From JAGVNX01 sp035290965 (GTDB taxonomy: Archaea > Iainarchaeota > Iainarchaeia > Iainarchaeales > GCA-2688035), in the NCBI GenBank assembly GCA_035290965.1, contig DATDTD010000001.1, positions 1 through 7,938 on the forward strand: DNA of 7,938 nt, in the 5' to 3' direction. The position numbers and the translations under genes are program-made. Positions 5,014 to 7,938 of the stretch are shown in pieces. The notes beneath the pieces were generated by a model. That model was not told the DNA's origin. It saw only the letters and a list, made by a program, of their open reading frames with translations, and searched no databases. Each line of letters starts with the position of its first letter. The first letter of the stretch is position 1.

Positions 5014-7125
5014 TCACTGCCCAAGCGCTTCTTTTATTTTTTCCGCGACTTTTTCACCGAGAATACGCTGTAAGTCCTTTAAATCTGTTTTTTTGAGCTC
5101 TGCAATTGTCTTTATGTTTGCGCGGAACAATCTGCGCGCCCTTACTCTGCCGATGCCGCGCACTTCGCACAAAGCCATTAGTTCCTCTTTTATTCCGTGC
5201 TTCAGGCGCCTGCGCATTTTCAAAAGAGGGGAAAAATGCTGTTCCGCCATTATTAACTTTGCAATCTCAAGCGCAGAGTATGCAAGCCAGTCGCAGATTA
5301 AAAGCTTTGAATGAAGAATGCCGGGCTGGACATTGAATTCATCAAGCAATAACTGTTCCGGCTTTTCGCTTACCCAGGATTCAAGCAGCAAAGCGGAATT
5401 GAATTTTTTCAAAAGATTGAAATCAAAAAACTCCTCCCTGTTCAAATCAATTGGCAGTTCAGATTCCCGAGAAGCAAGCTGTTCCCATAACTCTGCCTCT
5501 GCTTTTTTCGGAACGCTCTGCCAGGGAGAAAACTCAAAGGAATCTGCGAGCAGGAACAGGTAAAAAAAGTCGGAAAATTTTTTCTTTGACTGCAATCCCT
5601 GAATCATTGAAAATGCAGTCAGAGGCTCGAGATAAAGCTCTGAAACACGCGTTCCGATTTTTGTCGCATTAAAGGAATTTTCACTTCCCTCCACAAAACC
5701 CATTTCCTCGAGCTGGTGAAGAATGCTTATTATTTTTCCCAACAGCTCATGCAGGTTTCCGAACTGTTTTGCATAAAAGGTTTTTGAAAAAAATTCCTCA
5801 AGGGATTGCAAATCAAAAACAAACTTGTTTGCAACAAGGGAAAGCAATTGCATGCGCAGAACAGGCTCCAAACCGAGTTGAGAATTCGCATCCTCTATTT
5901 TTCCATTCACATAATTTTCAAGGACATCGTCCTTATCAGAATCAGAGCGCGCAATTACAATGCTTCTTCCCTGGGAATCGAATTTCGGGCGCCCGGCTCT
6001 CCCTGCCATCTGCTTGTATTCGCGCACAGGAATTCTTTCCATTCCGCTTCCCTCATACCTGAAAAGAGAAGGAATAATCACGGTGTGTGCGGGAGTATTC
6101 ACTCCTGCAGCAAGCGTAGGAGTAGCAGAAATAACCTTTATGAGATTCTCTCTGAATGCATCCTCAATGAGAGAACGCTGTTTCTGCAATAGGCCCGCAT
6201 GATGAAAGGCAACACCCTTTGAAACCAAATCCGAGAGCTTTTTGCACTGTTCAGTGGGAATTTCCAGAACATTGAGAATTTTCTCGGAAAACTTTGACAA
6301 AAAGAGTTTTTCCTTTTCCGAAAGATTCTTTCCCGTGAAATCCGCAAGTGAAACAGCAATTGTTTCCGCTCTTTTGCGCGTGTTTGCAAAAACAAGCGCC
6401 TGTTTTTTCTTTTCAATGAGAGTGTTTTCCACCAGCGCGCTCAGGGGGTTTTCCCCTGAAATTTCCTCTTCTGAATCATTGAAAAAAATCTTTTCATTGA
6501 AAAAAACCCCTTCCTGCAGCGGAACAGGCCTGTAATCTGATTCTACAAGCTCTGCGGAAAGCCATTCCGCGATTTCCTTTGCATTCGGAATAGTTGCGGA
6601 AAGCGCCAGCAGCCTGACTTTTGGATTCAGCTGCTTTAGCTTTGCAACAGTAACCTCTATTGTGGGGCCTCTTCCTGAATCTATTTCATGGATTTCATCC
6701 ACAATAAGCACACCTATTCCCTGCAGCCAAGAGGCATTGTGCCTGATTAGAGAGTCTAACTTTTCATAAGTAGTGAAAATGCAGTCGAAATTTGCAAGAT
6801 AAGCTGAACTTGAATCAAGGTCTCCTGTGCTTAAAGCAAAGCGGATTTTCATGGAAGAATATTTTTTTTTGAAGTCCTCGAAATGCTCTGAAGCAAGCGC
6901 CCTCAGGGGGCAGGTGTAAACAACCTTCTGCTTTTTTTCAAGGATTGAATGCAAAGAGGAAAGCTCTGCAATAATTGTTTTTCCCGAAGCAGTGGGAGAG
7001 GAAACAACAAGGTTTTTTTCAAAGAGCCTTTTTTCCACTACTTTCGACTGCATTGGGTTGAAGCCACTGAAACTGTTTGCCGATAAAACAGCTTTTTCAA
7101 TGCTTTCCGGATTTTCAAACTGCAT
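5014..7125 (-). CDS. hel308: Ski2-like DNA helicase Hel308 (Hjm)
   Basis: Hel308 is a 3'-5' superfamily 2 DNA helicase that acts on stalled forks and recombination intermediates in archaea. The 703-residue product has normal length and all motifs in order: Q motif with FNPMQ (22-26), motif I PTASGKT (44-50), Ia TCPLRALA (71-78), II DEIH (143-146), III SAT (176-178), IV ALVFANTRKRAET (243-255), V ATPTLAAGVNTP (334-345) and VI QMAGRAGR (372-379). A winged helix and ratchet domain follow. The C-terminal RRRLKHGIKEELMAL and helix-hairpin-helix GIGRVRARRLF (657-667) are characteristic of Hel308 domain 5 and separate it from other Ski2-like helicases. The start at 7125 is preceded by a TATA-like element at leaderless distance and only a weak AGGCG. 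No damage or frameshift was seen. Confidence 0.95.
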   Translation of the reverse strand: MQFENPESIEKAVLSANSFSGFNPMQSKVVEKRLFEKNLVVSSPTASGKTIIAELSSLHSILEKKQKVVYTCPLRALASEHFEDFKKKYSSMKIRFALSTGDLDSSSAYLANFDCIFTTYEKLDSLIRHNASWLQGIGVLIVDEIHEIDSGRGPTIEVTVAKLKQLNPKVRLLALSATIPNAKEIAEWLSAELVESDYRPVPLQEGVFFNEKIFFNDSEEEISGENPLSALVENTLIEKKKQALVFANTRKRAETIAVSLADFTGKNLSEKEKLFLSKFSEKILNVLEIPTEQCKKLSDLVSKGVAFHHAGLLQKQRSLIEDAFRENLIKVISATPTLAAGVNTPAHTVIIPSLFRYEGSGMERIPVREYKQMAGRAGRPKFDSQGRSIVIARSDSDKDDVLENYVNGKIEDANSQLGLEPVLRMQLLSLVANKFVFDLQSLEEFFSKTFYAKQFGNLHELLGKIISILHQLEEMGFVEGSENSFNATKIGTRVSELYLEPLTAFSMIQGLQSKKKFSDFFYLFLLADSFEFSPWQSVPKKAEAELWEQLASRESELPIDLNREEFFDFNLLKKFNSALLLESWVSEKPEQLLLDEFNVQPGILHSKLLICDWLAYSALEIAKLIMAEQHFSPLLKMRRRLKHGIKEELMALCEVRGIGRVRARRLFRANIKTIAELKKTDLKDLQRILGEKVAEKIKEALGQ

Positions 7126-7147
7126 AAAAAAATTGCGCCTGAAAGGG

Positions 7148-7156
7148 TTTAATAAG
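7148..7156 (-). promoter_or_regulatory. Putative TATA box of hel308
   Basis: The minus strand reads CTTATTAAA, centred about 26 bp before the ATG at 7125. This predicts transcription starting at or very near the start codon, that is a leaderless mRNA. It also means hel308 can be expressed independently of the methyltransferase gene upstream. Confidence 0.5.
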
Positions 7157-7176
7157 CGGAGGCGCGCGGATTTCCC

Positions 7177-7764
7177 CTATTCCTTCCATGCAAGGAAAAC
7201 AGCGAGCTCCTCGAAAAACAGTTTTTTTCTTGCAATTATTTTGCATTTAAAGCCGAGCTTCTTCAGAACCCTGCTTGTTTCTGCGTTTCCGTTCAGCGAG
7301 GATTGCAGGAAAAAAACCTTTCCTTCGGGGAGAAGAAATTTCGGAAAATCATTCAGAAACCTGTCAAGAGTTTCCCTGCCCTTTTTTCCCCCGTCCAAAT
7401 CAAGAAACTTTTTTTCAGAGCTTGGAACATAGGGCGGATTGAAAAGAATAAAATCAAACTTTTCTTTTATGCCGGAAAACAAATCGCTTTTCACAAAGGA
7501 AACCTTTGCCTTAATGCCGAGGATTTCAAAATTCTGCCTTGCGTTTTTCAGGGCTGCGGGATTCTTGTCCGCAAAGCAGACAAAGCATGCTCCCTGCAGA
7601 AGTGCGGTTAAGCCCTGTATTCCTGTTCCGCATCCCAAGTCAAGTATTCCTGCCCCCTTGGAAATTTTTATTGCATCCGAAAGCAGGAAGGAATCCTCGG
7701 AAGGAGAGTAAACTGATTCACAAACAAGGAATTCTTTATTTTCAAGAAAAAATTTGCCCTGCAT
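7177..7764 (-). CDS. HemK2/Mtq2-type protein-glutamine N5-methyltransferase (release factor aRF1)
   Basis: This family uses S-adenosylmethionine to methylate the Gln of the GGQ motif in class I release factors; eukaryotic and archaeal members work with Trm112. From the ATG at 7764 (195 aa) the visible features are VYSPSEDSFLL (18-28), typical of the Mtq2 branch; SAM-binding motif I LDLGCGTG (41-48); acidic loop ADKNP with D66; the catalytic NPPY (109-112); and DGGKKGRETLDRFL (124-137), another Mtq2 signature. It lacks the extra N-terminal domain of bacterial PrmC. An ATG at 7806 would add 14 residues (MGKLLNFFPLRFLF) and overlap the upstream gene by 16 bp. I prefer 7764 because family members begin only a short way before the VY.P motif. 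No convincing SD precedes either start. Specificity for aRF1 is inferred from family, and a Trm112 gene is not in view. Confidence 0.87.
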   Translation of the reverse strand: MQGKFFLENKEFLVCESVYSPSEDSFLLSDAIKISKGAGILDLGCGTGIQGLTALLQGACFVCFADKNPAALKNARQNFEILGIKAKVSFVKSDLFSGIKEKFDFILFNPPYVPSSEKKFLDLDGGKKGRETLDRFLNDFPKFLLPEGKVFFLQSSLNGNAETSRVLKKLGFKCKIIARKKLFFEELAVFLAWKE

Positions 7765-7790
7765 AAAAAGAAACCGCAATGGAAAAAAAT

Positions 7791-7938
7791 TCAGAAGCTT
7801 GCCCATTTTATGAGCTCGTTCATTGTTTCAATGTCTGTGTCGAGTTCGGAAACCTTTTTTTCCAGTTCATCAATCTGCCGTCCGCTCTGCTGCATCCTGA
7901 ATGCCTGTAGATCGTCGGCAAATTTTCCGACTTTTTTG
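7791..7938 (-). CDS. C-terminal end of a coiled-coil protein (5' end outside window)
   Basis: A minus-strand frame runs in from the window edge (first full codon at 7937-7935) for 48 codons to TGA at 7791-7793. The segment is highly charged and shows a heptad-like pattern, RQIDELEKKVSELDTDIETMNEL, ending IKWASF, so the protein very likely ends in a coiled coil. Family not recognised; too little is visible. The stop lies 26 bp before the chosen methyltransferase start, or overlaps the alternative start at 7806 by 16 bp, so the two genes are probably co-transcribed. The absence of a stop and the coherent heptads support coding. Confidence 0.65.
   Translation of the reverse strand, partial: KKVGKFADDLQAFRMQQSGRQIDELEKKVSELDTDIETMNELIKWASF

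Overview
The window comes from an archaeal chromosome, probably a euryarchaeal or DPANN lineage with a compact genome. The evidence is the genes themselves: a D-family DNA polymerase large subunit, an Orc1/Cdc6 initiator, archaeal-type SepF, a Hel308 helicase and an Mtq2-type release-factor methyltransferase. PolD argues against Thermoprotei-type Crenarchaeota. SepF implies an FtsZ-based division system. Genes are tightly packed (gaps of 3 to about 70 bp), A/T-rich TATA-like promoters stand 25-30 bp ahead of start sites, and Shine-Dalgarno sequences of the GGGGGTGA type are used by some genes. The assignment to DPANN is an inference from compactness and A-rich codons, not a proven placement. 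No insertion sequence, CRISPR array, rRNA or tRNA was seen.

Layout. Bases 1-1758 (+) hold the C-terminal half of the PolD large subunit (DP2), cut by the window edge. It converges with a 6-bp gap on orc1/cdc6 (1765-3003, -). Upstream of orc1 lies the only long non-coding stretch (3004-3418), A/T-rich and containing several short inverted repeats. It is the best candidate here for a replication origin and also carries the divergent promoters of orc1 and sepF. sepF (3419-3778, +) is followed after 11 bp by a gene for an unrecognised protein with one C-terminal membrane segment (3790-4533, +). A 10-bp-stem inverted repeat (4522-4562) ends that pair. A small C39-like cysteine peptidase domain protein follows (4603-5010, +), converging with a 3-bp gap on hel308 (5014-7125, -). 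Upstream of hel308, on the same strand, are an Mtq2-type methyltransferase (7177-7764, -) and the last 48 codons of a coiled-coil protein (7791-7938, -).

How the parts fit. Initiation (Orc1), elongation (PolD) and stalled-fork processing (Hel308) genes lie within 7 kb, with the division protein SepF sharing the orc1 intergenic region. This suggests a replication/division neighbourhood around a possible origin. The least explained element is the membrane-tailed protein encoded directly behind SepF. It could be a membrane partner of the FtsZ/SepF division machinery, though only its position and topology support that idea.
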